Positions 1 through 7,756 of a stretch of 64,000 nt of DNA are shown here, piece after piece. The stretch is taken from positions 186,001 through 250,000 of the forward strand of contig NZ_VSKS01000006.1 in assembly GCF_008312835.1 (NCBI RefSeq), written 5' to 3'. Numbering within the stretch: position 1 is the first letter of the stretch; every line of letters starts with the position of its first letter. The position numbers were made by a program, and so were the translations under genes. The notes under the pieces are model-generated. The model was not told where the DNA came from and made no database searches. It worked only from the letters and a program-made list of their open reading frames with translations. This DNA is from Streptomyces marokkonensis (GTDB lineage: Bacteria; Actinomycetota; Actinomycetes; Streptomycetales; Streptomycetaceae).

Positions 1-29
1 ACGATGGTGTGGTTGAACTCGACTGACAC
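1..29 (-). CDS. VOC-fold (glyoxalase/bleomycin-resistance-like) protein, N-terminal edge only
   Basis: Reading leftwards off the window edge, a GTG at 29 opens VSVEFNHTIV, the typical first beta strand of VOC-superfamily proteins. The complete VOC protein at 49187 begins similarly, with IELNHTVVYASD. A GGAGG lies about ten bases upstream of the GTG, and an ATT or another start slightly upstream is possible. Only about ten codons are visible, so the family assignment rests on a short motif and substrate or role cannot be inferred. Confidence 0.4.
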
Positions 30-198
30 GGTGGCAATGCCTCCAGGGGCATCCGCGGCGCCTCCATGCCTCACCCAGCCGGTGACCGGCACGCGATGCC
101 GCGCGGAAGAGGGTAGACAGCGGGACGGACGGCTGTCGAGCGGATAACCGGCGACGGGCCCCCGGGGCCGCCTCGAGGCCGAACACGGCTCGCGCCTG

Positions 199-999
199 TC
201 ACCGGGGGGCGCCGTGGCCGCCCTCGGCCTCGACGGCCTCGTCCACGCGGCCGGCCACCCAGGCCAGGAACTCCCCCACCGCCCCCGCGGGCAGCGGAAG
301 CGCGTGCTGCCGGGGGCGCTCGAAGCTGCGCAGCGCGTCCGTGAGCAGCGGCCGGAAGCCGGCCTCGGAGGCGGCGACGATCTCGGCCGCCCTGCGCTTG
401 GCGAACCAGTGACCGGTACGGCAGTACACGACGGAGCGGCAGCCGTTGAGGACCCGGTTGTCGGCCACGTGCCCCTCGCCCTCGGTGTGTTCCCGTACCG
501 AGGCGCGGAGCGCGGTGAGCACATCGGCGCGCGGCGGTGCGGCGATCACGTCGCGTACCGGCCTGCCGAACAGCGCCAGTCCGGCCTGGTGGGCGACGGA
601 GCGGTCGAGGACGTACCAGAACGCGGGCGTCTCCCCGGCGTCGTGACTGACCCGCTCGGGCAGGAACGGGCCGGTGTTGAGGTCCATGAGGTATCCGGCC
701 CCACCGGACGGGCGGGCGGCGAAACCGGCCGGGTACACCACCAGTTCCAGGCCGGCGGCGGGACAGTCGAGGGCGGGGTGGGCCAGGGTCCGGGCCAGTC
801 CGGGCAGTGCCTCCCGCGGGAGCGTGCCGTCCACCACGACCGTCACGTCGACGTCGCTGCGTCCGTGGCGGTAGTCGCCGAGGGCCAGGGATCCGACGGC
901 CAGGACGCTCACCAGGTGGCGGCCGCAGACGGCGCGGGTGCGGTGGACCAGCTCGTCCAGGTAGGGACGGAGCACGGGCGGTACGGGCGTACGGCTCAT
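199..999 (-). CDS. Nucleotidyltransferase-fold protein (aminoglycoside adenylyltransferase-like)
   Basis: This 266-aa protein carries the pol-beta nucleotidyltransferase signature near residues 35-55, GSLALGDYRHGRSDVDVTVV. The GS motif binds nucleotide triphosphate and the DVD pair supplies metal-binding aspartates. The C-terminal half is a helical domain like that of ANT(3'')/DUF4111-type adenylyltransferases. Relatives transfer AMP to aminoglycosides, but many environmental homologues have unknown substrates, so resistance is not implied. I chose the ATG at 999; an upstream start at 1023 would add eight residues. It lies 36 bp downstream of the isochorismatase-like gene on the same strand, so the two may be cotranscribed. 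Confidence 0.72.
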   Translation of the reverse strand: MSRTPVPPVLRPYLDELVHRTRAVCGRHLVSVLAVGSLALGDYRHGRSDVDVTVVVDGTLPREALPGLARTLAHPALDCPAAGLELVVYPAGFAARPSGGAGYLMDLNTGPFLPERVSHDAGETPAFWYVLDRSVAHQAGLALFGRPVRDVIAAPPRADVLTALRASVREHTEGEGHVADNRVLNGCRSVVYCRTGHWFAKRRAAEIVAASEAGFRPLLTDALRSFERPRQHALPLPAGAVGEFLAWVAGRVDEAVEAEGGHGAPR

Positions 1000-1035
1000 G
1001 GGGCCAGTGTCGGGCCTCGTCACGCGCCGCGGGCC

Positions 1036-1572
1036 TCAGTCCCACAGTTCGTCGCTGTCGCACACCCGCGCCCCCATGTTGCGCTCCATCATCCGCAGGG
1101 CGGCGTCCGCCAGATCCGCGTGGATGTGGGCGACGGCGTCCCGTGGGACGGTCACGCGGAGGTGCCGGATGTGCGCGTCGAGCGAGGAGTACAGGACGCA
1201 CTGCTCCGTCACCTGGCCGCACAGCACGAGCCGGTCGACGCCCTGCTGGCTGAGCAGATACCCCAGCGGGGTCTCGAAGAAGATCGAGTGCCGGGCCTTG
1301 ACGACGAACAGGGAGGAGCCGTCCGGCCGCAGTGGTTCCACCAGGTGCGCGTGCGGTCCCGACAGGGCCTTGTCGAGCAGTTCGCCGTGGTGGGAGCGCC
1401 ACTCCCCGAAGTTGTCGTTGACGTAGATCACCGGTACGTCCCGCTGCCGTGCCCGTTTCAGCAGGGTGGCGACGACGGGTACGACCGACTCGGCGGACGG
1501 GAGCAGGAGCTCGGCGTCCGGATGGTCGTAGGTGTTGATCATGTCGATGACGATCAGCGCGGTCTTGCCCAT
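1036..1572 (-). CDS. Isochorismatase-family cysteine hydrolase
   Basis: The protein begins MGKTALIVIDMINTYDHP, with the first catalytic aspartate in IVIDM. It has the lysine in FVVKARHS near residue 90 and the nucleophile cysteine in GQVTEQCVLYSS near residue 125, so the Asp-Lys-Cys triad of isochorismatase-like hydrolases (nicotinamidase, N-carbamoylsarcosine amidase) is complete. The length of 178 aa is normal. The start at 1572 matches family N-termini, although in-frame ATGs at 1608 and 1635 would add up to 21 residues. No siderophore genes flank it, so a true isochorismatase role is unlikely and the substrate is unknown. The LacI-type palindrome at 1652 lies upstream. Confidence 0.75.
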   Translation of the reverse strand: MGKTALIVIDMINTYDHPDAELLLPSAESVVPVVATLLKRARQRDVPVIYVNDNFGEWRSHHGELLDKALSGPHAHLVEPLRPDGSSLFVVKARHSIFFETPLGYLLSQQGVDRLVLCGQVTEQCVLYSSLDAHIRHLRVTVPRDAVAHIHADLADAALRMMERNMGARVCDSDELWD

Positions 1573-1651
1573 GCGGGCCGGGTTCCACCCGCAAAGGCGG
1601 TCAGACATGCCTGCCCGGTACTTGACAGAAGACATCTCACGTCACAGCCTT

Positions 1652-1665
1652 TGGCAACGTTGTCA
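1652..1665. promoter_or_regulatory. LacI-type operator palindrome
   Basis: TGGCAACGTTGTCA is a 14-bp near-perfect palindrome with one G:T mismatch and the central CG step typical of LacI-family operators. Streptomyces sugar-utilisation operators of the form TGACAACGTTGTCA are close. It sits between the leftward isochorismatase-like gene and the rightward discoidin-like ORF. No LacI regulator gene lies in the window. Confidence 0.5.
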
Positions 1666-1738
1666 TACTGTTCGGCGCCAAGGGCGGGTGAAGCCGGTCA
1701 CGGCCCGCGCCGCTGCTTTCTGATGGGACATCACGCTC

Positions 1739-2206
1739 ATGAGAGACCAAGGGACGGGCCGCCCGCAGTGGATCTCGGTCGACCTGCACGCCGTCTGCCG
1801 GATCGGCTGGATCCGGCTCACCTTCGAGGGCGACGCGAGCGAACCGCTGTTCGCACCGCACGCCACAGGTCACCCGCGCTGCGGCACGACCGCCAGGGAG
1901 ATCCGGTCGAGCTACCCGCTCGAGTTCGTCGTCGAGGCCAGCACCGACCACTGCTCCTGGACGAGCGTCTACCGCACCGCCGCCGGAACCGGAGGGGTGG
2001 TGAACATCCAGCTTGTCCGCCCGGTCGAGGGACGCTGGGTGCGGATGACGTCCCTCCGCCGCTCGAGCTCCCACCCTCTCGGGCTCAGCGGTTTCGAGGT
2101 GTACCGGACCGCCGGCGAGCGCCGCCCGGCCGGTGCGGTCCTCGGGGCGCTCCCCGACCGGGGCGGGCCGCGAAACCCGGCGGCCATAAGGGCCGTCCGG
2201 CCCTAG
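1739..2206 (+). CDS. Orphan F5/8 type C (discoidin-like) domain protein, probably a remnant
   Basis: The 155-aa product resembles the core of an F5/8 type C carbohydrate-binding domain. It has PQWISVDL near the N-terminus, YPLEFVVEASTD in the middle, and VRPVEGRWVRMTS followed by LSGFEVY. The first strands of the fold, normally an A-x-DGD-x-x-T-x-W segment, are missing because the ORF starts directly before PQW. There is no signal peptide or catalytic domain. In-frame sequence upstream hits a stop (TGA at 1721). Intact relatives are usually modules of secreted glycoside hydrolases, so this could be the end of a decayed gene that kept its LacI-type operator. A functional small protein cannot be excluded. 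Confidence 0.5.
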   Translation: MRDQGTGRPQWISVDLHAVCRIGWIRLTFEGDASEPLFAPHATGHPRCGTTAREIRSSYPLEFVVEASTDHCSWTSVYRTAAGTGGVVNIQLVRPVEGRWVRMTSLRRSSSHPLGLSGFEVYRTAGERRPAGAVLGALPDRGGPRNPAAIRAVRP

Positions 2207-2238
2207 TCGCGGCGGATGGCGTCGCGGACGATGGAAAA

Positions 2239-2655
2239 ATGATCCACAGCGATGGCTTCCGCGCGCTCGACCGGCAGGAGTGCCTGGGCCTGCTGGCCAA
2301 GATGCCGGTCGGCCGTGTCGTCTACACCCGGCAGGCGCTGCCCGCGGTCCTGCCCGTCAACTTCTCCCTGGACACGGACTCCGCCGTGGTGCTGTGCACT
2401 TCCGCCGCGTCCGACCTCGTACGGGCGATCGACGGCGTGGTCGTCGCCTTCGAGGCCGACGACTTCCATGCGGAACGCCGGGCCGGCTGGAGCGTCGTGG
2501 TCACGGGCCGGGCGGCCGTCGTGACGGACCCGGCGGAGCACGAGCGTCTGTCCAGGACCGGCCCCCGGTCCTGGATGCCGATGCACGACGGCGTGTTCGT
2601 CCGGATCGAGGCCGAGATGGTGACGGGCCGCGAACTCACGGGCGTGACCGGCTGA
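2239..2655 (+). CDS. Pyridoxamine 5'-phosphate oxidase-fold flavin-binding protein
   Basis: The 138-aa protein matches the small PNPOx-like split-barrel family. LDRQECLGLLAKMPVGRVVY opens the barrel, LPVNFSLDTD forms the next strands, and GWSVVVTGRAAVVTDPAE is the characteristic strand-turn-helix of this family. Such proteins bind FMN, F420 or haem and act as redox enzymes or stress proteins; the ligand cannot be read here. The ATG at 2239 follows a modest GGA. Upstream in-frame codons continue a spurious long frame and were excluded. Confidence 0.75.
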   Translation: MIHSDGFRALDRQECLGLLAKMPVGRVVYTRQALPAVLPVNFSLDTDSAVVLCTSAASDLVRAIDGVVVAFEADDFHAERRAGWSVVVTGRAAVVTDPAEHERLSRTGPRSWMPMHDGVFVRIEAEMVTGRELTGVTG

Positions 2656-2730
2656 ACCGGGGCCGGCGCGCGCCGGGCCGGCGGCGGCCCCCGGTCACGG
2701 GAGAAGGGCCCCGGCCGGGGCGTTGCCGGC

Positions 2731-3195
2731 GTGCCGTACGGTACGCCTGTGACCGCCTCCAGCCATGAGAACGCCCCGGGCCGCCACGGCCCTTCCGCCA
2801 CCGTCGAGGCCGCGCCCCGTGAGGTGGGCCCGGTGCGCACCGAATACTCGCCCGCGCACGACGGCGACCCCGACCCCGGGGAGATCGTCTGGACGTGGGT
2901 GCCCTACGAGGAGAACGACGGCCGGGGCAAGGACCGTCCGGTGCTCGTCGTCGCCCGTGAGGCGGGCGGGACGTTCCTCGCCGTGCAGTTGTCCAGCAGG
3001 CGGCGCGACGGTGACCGGGAGTGGGTGCCGATCGGCAGCGGGCCGTGGGACCGGTCGGGACGCGACTCGTGGGTGGACGTGGACCGCGTGCTGCGGCTGC
3101 ACGAGGAGGGCATGCGCCGGGAGGCCTGCGCCCTGGACCGGATGCGGTTCAACCTCGTGCGTCAGCGGCTGCGGGAGCGCTACGGCTGGAACTGA
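2731..3195 (+). CDS. PemK/MazF-like protein without an adjacent antitoxin
   Basis: The conserved core begins near residue 47 with DPDPGEIVWTWVPYEEND, followed by GRGKDRPVLVVAR and FLAVQLSS. This is the layout of PemK/MazF-fold proteins (GDIVWVDF...G-x-E-x-x-K-x-RPVLVV...). MazF enzymes cleave RNA, but this Streptomyces subgroup is longer and has WVPYEE in place of the classical start of the fold, so activity is uncertain. No antitoxin-sized ORF lies immediately upstream. GTG codons at 2731, 2749 and 2833 are all possible starts; the last has the best Shine-Dalgarno-like sequence (GAGGTGG). The 3' end overlaps the convergent TIGR02452 gene by 47 bp. Confidence 0.65.
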   Translation: MPYGTPVTASSHENAPGRHGPSATVEAAPREVGPVRTEYSPAHDGDPDPGEIVWTWVPYEENDGRGKDRPVLVVAREAGGTFLAVQLSSRRRDGDREWVPIGSGPWDRSGRDSWVDVDRVLRLHEEGMRREACALDRMRFNLVRQRLRERYGWN

Positions 3196-4024
3196 TCCCG
3201 GCCGGCGCCCACCCCAGGTCCGCGAGACCCCGTTCGAAGGCGGCGCGGACCACGCCGTCCCGGGTACGGTCCAGGATGCCGAAGACCACGTGGTCGAAGG
3301 CTCCCGAGAACCGCCCTCCCGGCTCCAGATGGGTCCGGAACGCCGCCGCCACGTGAGCCGGGTCGTTGCGGAACACCCCGCAGCCCCAGGCGCCCAGCAC
3401 CAGCCGCCGGTAGCCGTGGGCGGCAGCGGTCTCCAGCACCCGCCCGGCCCGTACCACCAGAGCCCCCGGCACCTCGGCCGCGCGCTCCGGCGCGGATCGC
3501 AGGATCACACCGGCGTTGGGCGCGGGCGAGGTGAGGAAACCGGCCGTGAACGGCTCGTCCAGGAGGCGGCCGCGGTCGTCGCGGAAAACGGGCACCGCCG
3601 GTGAGTGAATCACCCGGTCGGTGTAGAACGGGTCCCGGTGGGCGCGGTGGTGGTCGTAGAAGCCCGCGGCGCGCAGCAGGCAGGTGTACAGCGCGGAGGC
3701 GCGGCACAGGGCCTCCTCCTGGGCCTGCGCGCCGTTGAGGTAGCCGCCGCCGGGATTGCGCGCGGAGGCGAAGTTCAGCACGGCCACCCGGTCCGTGAGC
3801 CGCCGTGCGGCCTCCAGGCTGCTCTCGCCGGTCACCTCGATCCGGGTCTCCACCGGACGGAACGCCGGGACGGGGACCGGTTCGGGCCCGAACATCCGCG
3901 TTCCGCGTGCCGCGGCGTCGACCGCCGCCGCGACGGACACCTCGTGCCCGCCGGGCGCCCGGTAGGCCCCGGCCGCGACGATCCGCTCGGTCTCGCGGGC
4001 GACACCACGCAGACGCGCGCTCAC
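3149..4024 (-). CDS. TIGR02452-family protein (microbial-type poly(ADP-ribose) glycohydrolase-like)
   Basis: The start VSARLRGVARETERIVAAG is typical of the family N-terminus. The macrodomain-related core includes VAVLNFASARNPGGGYLNG, followed by AQEEALCRASALY, a PARG-like GGG-x(n)-QEE arrangement in which the adjacent glutamates are the catalytic pair in bacterial PARGs. VLGAWGCGVFRNDP closes the fold. The protein is 291 aa, a normal length. The family hydrolyses ADP-ribose polymers or related ADP-ribosyl links, but its bacterial substrate is poorly defined. The GTG at 4024 was chosen because the upstream frame lacks homology. The last 16 codons overlap the tail of the convergent PemK-like gene. 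Confidence 0.78.
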   Translation of the reverse strand: MSARLRGVARETERIVAAGAYRAPGGHEVSVAAAVDAAARGTRMFGPEPVPVPAFRPVETRIEVTGESSLEAARRLTDRVAVLNFASARNPGGGYLNGAQAQEEALCRASALYTCLLRAAGFYDHHRAHRDPFYTDRVIHSPAVPVFRDDRGRLLDEPFTAGFLTSPAPNAGVILRSAPERAAEVPGALVVRAGRVLETAAAHGYRRLVLGAWGCGVFRNDPAHVAAAFRTHLEPGGRFSGAFDHVVFGILDRTRDGVVRAAFERGLADLGWAPAGISSSRSAPAAADARG

Positions 4025-4323
4025 GGCGCCACCCCCGTAGCCGCCGTGATCGCGCACCGCGCGATGTCGCTCGTCGTGCTCATGCAGGCATCCTGAGCGA
4101 TGCTGGTGATGCGGTGCAACGGGGTTTCCGCCGCTCCGGAGGGTCCGGATGCGGGCGGAAGGCCACCGGTGCCAGGCCCGAGGAAAGGATGACCGAACCG
4201 GGACGCTCCGCCACGCGCCCTTGTGCCCGGGGGCGCGAAGGTTTTGGGTGGACGAGTTGCTGTCGGCCGGGACCGTCGGATCTCCGGGCCGACGACATGG
4301 TGGAATCTCAGGAGGATCCCGAC
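4025..4323. other. Intergenic region upstream of egtA
   Basis: About 300 bp separate the divergent PARG-like gene from egtA. A small inverted repeat GCATC-CTGAGC-GATGC lies near 4090. A 20-codon ATG ORF from about 4080 ends in the overlap with the GTG at 4024 and is probably not a gene. No confident -10/-35 pair was recognised. A strong AGGAGG (4310-4315) serves egtA. Confidence 0.5.
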
Positions 4324-5640
4324 ATGTCCGATTCGGCACGTGGCTGTACCGAGCCACCTGACGCCGTCACAGAAGCCGAGGTGGACGCCCTGGTGCGGGG
4401 CATCTGCTTCAAGACCGGACCGCCGCGCCGCCTCGGGGTCGAGGTGGAATGGCTCGTCCACGAGCTGCGGGACCCGCGGCTCCCCGTGTCACCCGAGCGA
4501 CTCGACGCGGTCTACGCCGCTGTGCGGACCGTGCCGCTGGGATCGGCGCTCACCGTCGAGCCCGGCGGGCAGCTGGAGCTGAGCTCGCCGCCCGCCGCCT
4601 CCCTGACGGAGTGCGTCCGTACCGTCTCCGCCGACCTCGCCGCCGTCCGCGCGGTGCTGCGCCGGGACGGGCTGGCTCTCGTCGGCCTCGGCCACGATCC
4701 CTGGCACCCGCCGCGCCGCTTCCTGCGCGAACCGCGCTACGACGCCATGGAGGCCTGTCTCGACCGCACCGGCCCCGCCGGCCGCGCCATGATGTGCACC
4801 TCCGCCTCCGTGCAGGTGTGCCTCGACGCCGGGTACGAGGAGCCCGGTCCCCTCGGCCATGTGCGGCGCTGGTGGCTGGCGCACCAGCTGGGCGCGGTCC
4901 TGGTCGCCGTGTTCGCCAACTCGCCCCTCGCCGGTGACCGGCCCACCGGCTGGCTGTCCACGCGCCAGCTGCGCTGGGCGCAGATCGGCACCGGCCGGGC
5001 GGGCGGCCCGGTACTGGACGCCGACCCGCGCGCCGCCTGGGCCCGGCACGTGCTGGACGCGCCCGTGATGTGCGTACGGGACGACGGCGGACCGTGGCAG
5101 GTGCCGCGGGGGCTGAGCTTCCGCGAGTGGATCAGGTCCGGAGCGCCCAGACCGCCCACCCGGGCGGACCTCGACTACCACGCGACCACCCTGTTCCCGC
5201 CGGTCCGGCCGCGCGGACACCTGGAGCTGCGCATGATCGACGCGCAGCCCGGGGACGACGGCTGGATCGTGCCGCTGGCCGTCACGACGGCGCTGTTCGA
5301 CGACCCGGAGGCGGCCGAGACCGCCTACCGGACGGTGAAGCCGCTGGCCGAGCGGACGCACGGCATGGCCGCGCCGCACAATCCGCTCTGGCGGGACGCG
5401 GCCCGCGTCGGACTGGCCGACCCGGAGCTGCGCGAGGTGGCCGCCGGCTGTTTCGCGGCGGCGCTGCGCGCCCTGCCCCGGCTCGGCGCCGCCACCGAGG
5501 TCACCGACGCGGTCGAGGCCTTCCGGGACCGCTACGTCGCCCGCGGCCGCTGCCCGGCGGACGACCTGCTCGACGAGCTGCGCGCGACGGCCCGCGGCGC
5601 GCGCTCCCCTCACCCGCACGGGAAGGACGCCCCCTCATGA
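4324..5640 (+). CDS. egtA: EgtA, glutamate-cysteine ligase of ergothioneine biosynthesis
   Basis: EgtA makes gamma-glutamylcysteine, the sulfur donor for ergothioneine, from glutamate, cysteine and ATP in the cytoplasm. The 438-aa protein has the GCS2-like features GVEVEWLVHEL near residue 40, LTVEPGGQLELSSPP near residue 80 and HLELRMIDAQPGDD near residue 300. These carry the acidic metal/ATP ligands of carboxylate-amine ligases. AGGAGG stands eight bases before the ATG, which fixes the start. It is the first gene of the egtABCD operon and its TGA overlaps the egtB ATG in ATGA, implying translational coupling. Confidence 0.93.
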   Translation: MSDSARGCTEPPDAVTEAEVDALVRGICFKTGPPRRLGVEVEWLVHELRDPRLPVSPERLDAVYAAVRTVPLGSALTVEPGGQLELSSPPAASLTECVRTVSADLAAVRAVLRRDGLALVGLGHDPWHPPRRFLREPRYDAMEACLDRTGPAGRAMMCTSASVQVCLDAGYEEPGPLGHVRRWWLAHQLGAVLVAVFANSPLAGDRPTGWLSTRQLRWAQIGTGRAGGPVLDADPRAAWARHVLDAPVMCVRDDGGPWQVPRGLSFREWIRSGAPRPPTRADLDYHATTLFPPVRPRGHLELRMIDAQPGDDGWIVPLAVTTALFDDPEAAETAYRTVKPLAERTHGMAAPHNPLWRDAARVGLADPELREVAAGCFAAALRALPRLGAATEVTDAVEAFRDRYVARGRCPADDLLDELRATARGARSPHPHGKDAPS

Positions 5641-6953
5641 CGGACCCCGCCCTCGACGCCGAAGCCCTGCGCGAGCGCGCGGTCGCCTCGCTGATCACCG
5701 CACGGGACCGCACGACGCTGCTCACCAGCTGCGTCGAGGAACCCGACCTGACCGCACAGCACTCGCCGCTGATGTCGCCCCTGGTGTGGGACCTCGCCCA
5801 CATCGGCAACCAGGAGGAGCAGTGGCTGCTGCGGACCGTCGCCGGTCATGAGGCGATACGGCCCGAGATCGACGGCCTGTACGACGCCTTCGAGCACCCG
5901 CGCTCGGAACGCCCGAGCCTGCCGCTGCTGCCGCCGGAGGAGGCCCGCCGGTACGCCGCCGACGTGCGCGGCCGGGCGCTGGACGTGCTGGAGGGCGCCG
6001 CGTTCCACGGGACGCGGCTGACGGAGGCGGGCTTCGCCTTCGGGATGATCGCGCAGCACGAACAGCAGCACGACGAGACCATGCTGATCACCCATCAGCT
6101 CCGCCGCGGCCCGCAGGCCCTGACCGCCCCGGACCCCGAGCCGGTGCCGCTGTTCACGGGCCCGTCCGAGGTCCTCGTCCCGGGCGGGCCGTTCACCATG
6201 GGCACCTCGGACGAGCCGTGGGCGCTGGACAACGAACGCCCCGCGCACCGGCGCGAGGTGGCGCCCTTCCGCATCGACACCACTCCGGTGACGAACGCCG
6301 CGTACCAGGCGTTCATCGAGGACGGCGGCTACGACGAGCCCCGCTGGTGGACCGCCGAGGGCTGGTCCCACATCCGCCGCAACTCCGTCACCGCGCCGCT
6401 GTTCTGGCGGCGGGACGGCCGGCAGTGGCTGCGGCGCCGGTTCGGCGTCACCGAGGTCGTACCGCCCGACGAGCCCGTGCTGCACGTGTGCTGGTACGAG
6501 GCCGACGCCTACGCCCGCTGGGCCGGACGCCGGCTGCCCTCCGAGGCGGAGTGGGAGAAGGCGGCCCGGTACGACCCGTCCGGCGACCGCTCGATGCGCT
6601 ACCCGTGGGGCGACGCCGACCCCGGTCCCGAGCACGCCAACCTCGGCCAGCGGCATCTGCGTCCGGCGCCCGCCGGGAGCTATCCGGCCGGTGAGTCGCC
6701 GCTCGGGGTGCGGCAGTTGATCGGTGACGTGTGGGAGTGGACCTCGAGCGACTTCCTGCCCTACCCGGGGTTCAGGGCGTTCCCGTACAAGGAGTACTCG
6801 GAGGTGTTCTTCGGACCCGAGTACAAGGTGCTGCGCGGCGGTTCGTTCGCCGTGGACCCGGTGGCCTGCCGGGGCACGTTCCGCAACTGGGACCTTCCGA
6901 TCCGGCGGCAGATCTTCTCCGGGTTCCGCACGGCTCGCTCGGAGGACGTCTGA
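5637..6953 (+). CDS. egtB: EgtB, ergothioneine sulfoxide synthase (non-haem iron)
   Basis: EgtB joins gamma-glutamylcysteine to trimethylhistidine (hercynine) with O2. An N-terminal DinB-like domain carries the iron-binding three-histidine set: His55 in DLAHIGNQEEQ and His141/His145 in AQHEQQHDET. A C-terminal formylglycine-generating-enzyme-like domain follows, with GGPFTMGT near residue 190, LPSEAEWEKAARY near residue 300 and VLRGGSFAVDP near the end. The length of 438 aa is that of mycobacterial EgtB. It overlaps egtA by 4 bp and egtC by one base (TGATG), so the complex is likely produced in fixed stoichiometry. Confidence 0.94.
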   Translation: MTDPALDAEALRERAVASLITARDRTTLLTSCVEEPDLTAQHSPLMSPLVWDLAHIGNQEEQWLLRTVAGHEAIRPEIDGLYDAFEHPRSERPSLPLLPPEEARRYAADVRGRALDVLEGAAFHGTRLTEAGFAFGMIAQHEQQHDETMLITHQLRRGPQALTAPDPEPVPLFTGPSEVLVPGGPFTMGTSDEPWALDNERPAHRREVAPFRIDTTPVTNAAYQAFIEDGGYDEPRWWTAEGWSHIRRNSVTAPLFWRRDGRQWLRRRFGVTEVVPPDEPVLHVCWYEADAYARWAGRRLPSEAEWEKAARYDPSGDRSMRYPWGDADPGPEHANLGQRHLRPAPAGSYPAGESPLGVRQLIGDVWEWTSSDFLPYPGFRAFPYKEYSEVFFGPEYKVLRGGSFAVDPVACRGTFRNWDLPIRRQIFSGFRTARSEDV

Positions 6954-7756
6954 TGTGCCGTCATGTGGCTTACGTAGGGCCCGAGGAGCCGCTCGGCGAG
7001 CTGCTCGTGCGGCCGCCGCACGGTCTGTACCGGCAGTCCTGGGCGCCCCGGCGGCAGCGGTACGGCACGGTCAACGCCGACGGCTTCGGTGTGGGCTGGT
7101 ACGCGCAGGGCGATCCGGTGCCCGCCCGGTACCGCCGGGCCGGGCCGGTCTGGGCGGACCTGTCGTTCGCGGATCTCGCCCGTGTCGTACGGACCCGGGC
7201 GCTGCTCGCGGCCGTACGGGACGCGACCCTGTCGGGTGCCGACGCGGAGGCCGCGGCGGCCCCGTTCGCGGCCGGGACCTGGCTGTTCAGCCACAACGGG
7301 GCGGTGCCGGGCTGGCCGGGTTCGCTCGCGCCGCTGGTGCCGTCCCTGTCCGCCGAGGACGTGCTGTCGCTGGAGGCCCGCAACGACTCCGCGTTCGTGT
7401 GGGCGCTGGTGCTCGCCCGGCTGCGAGCCGGTGACGACGAGGGCCGGGCGCTCGCCGAGACGGTCCTGGAGGTCGCCGCTGCGGCCCCGGGGTCCCGGCT
7501 CAATCTCCTGCTCACCAACGGTGACACCGTCATCGCGACCGCCTGGGGCGACACGCTGTGGTACCTCACCCGGGCCGGTGGCGGCACCGTCGTGGCGTCC
7601 GAGCCCTACGACGACGATCCGCACTGGCGCGAGGTACCCGACCGCACCCTGCTCGCGGCGAACCGCACGGACGTCCTGCTGACCCCGCTCAAGGAGCCCG
7701 GCGACGCCCCGACGTCCGCCGGCGCACCCGCACCTGTGAGGGAGCCCCTTACGTGA
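6953..7756 (+). CDS. egtC: EgtC, gamma-glutamyl hercynylcysteine sulfoxide amidohydrolase
   Basis: EgtC removes the gamma-glutamyl group from the EgtB product. It belongs to the class II glutamine amidotransferase (Ntn hydrolase) family: after Met1 the catalytic Cys2 is present (MCRHVAYVG). Other family motifs are RYGTVNADGFGVGWY near residue 35, LFSHNGAVPGWPG near residue 105 and ARNDSAFVWALVLARL near residue 140. The 267-aa length is usual. The ATG overlaps the egtB stop, and its own stop overlaps the GTG of egtD. Confidence 0.93.
   Translation: MCRHVAYVGPEEPLGELLVRPPHGLYRQSWAPRRQRYGTVNADGFGVGWYAQGDPVPARYRRAGPVWADLSFADLARVVRTRALLAAVRDATLSGADAEAAAAPFAAGTWLFSHNGAVPGWPGSLAPLVPSLSAEDVLSLEARNDSAFVWALVLARLRAGDDEGRALAETVLEVAAAAPGSRLNLLLTNGDTVIATAWGDTLWYLTRAGGGTVVASEPYDDDPHWREVPDRTLLAANRTDVLLTPLKEPGDAPTSAGAPAPVREPLT

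Noticed and set aside
214-2655. Very long rightward open frame
   Set aside because: It is the antisense shadow of the nucleotidyltransferase and isochorismatase genes joined to the real PNPOx-fold gene; only the part from 2239 has family motifs.
2731-3195. Complete toxin-antitoxin pair
   Set aside because: The MazF-like gene has no antitoxin-like ORF directly upstream; the convergent neighbour is a PARG-like enzyme.
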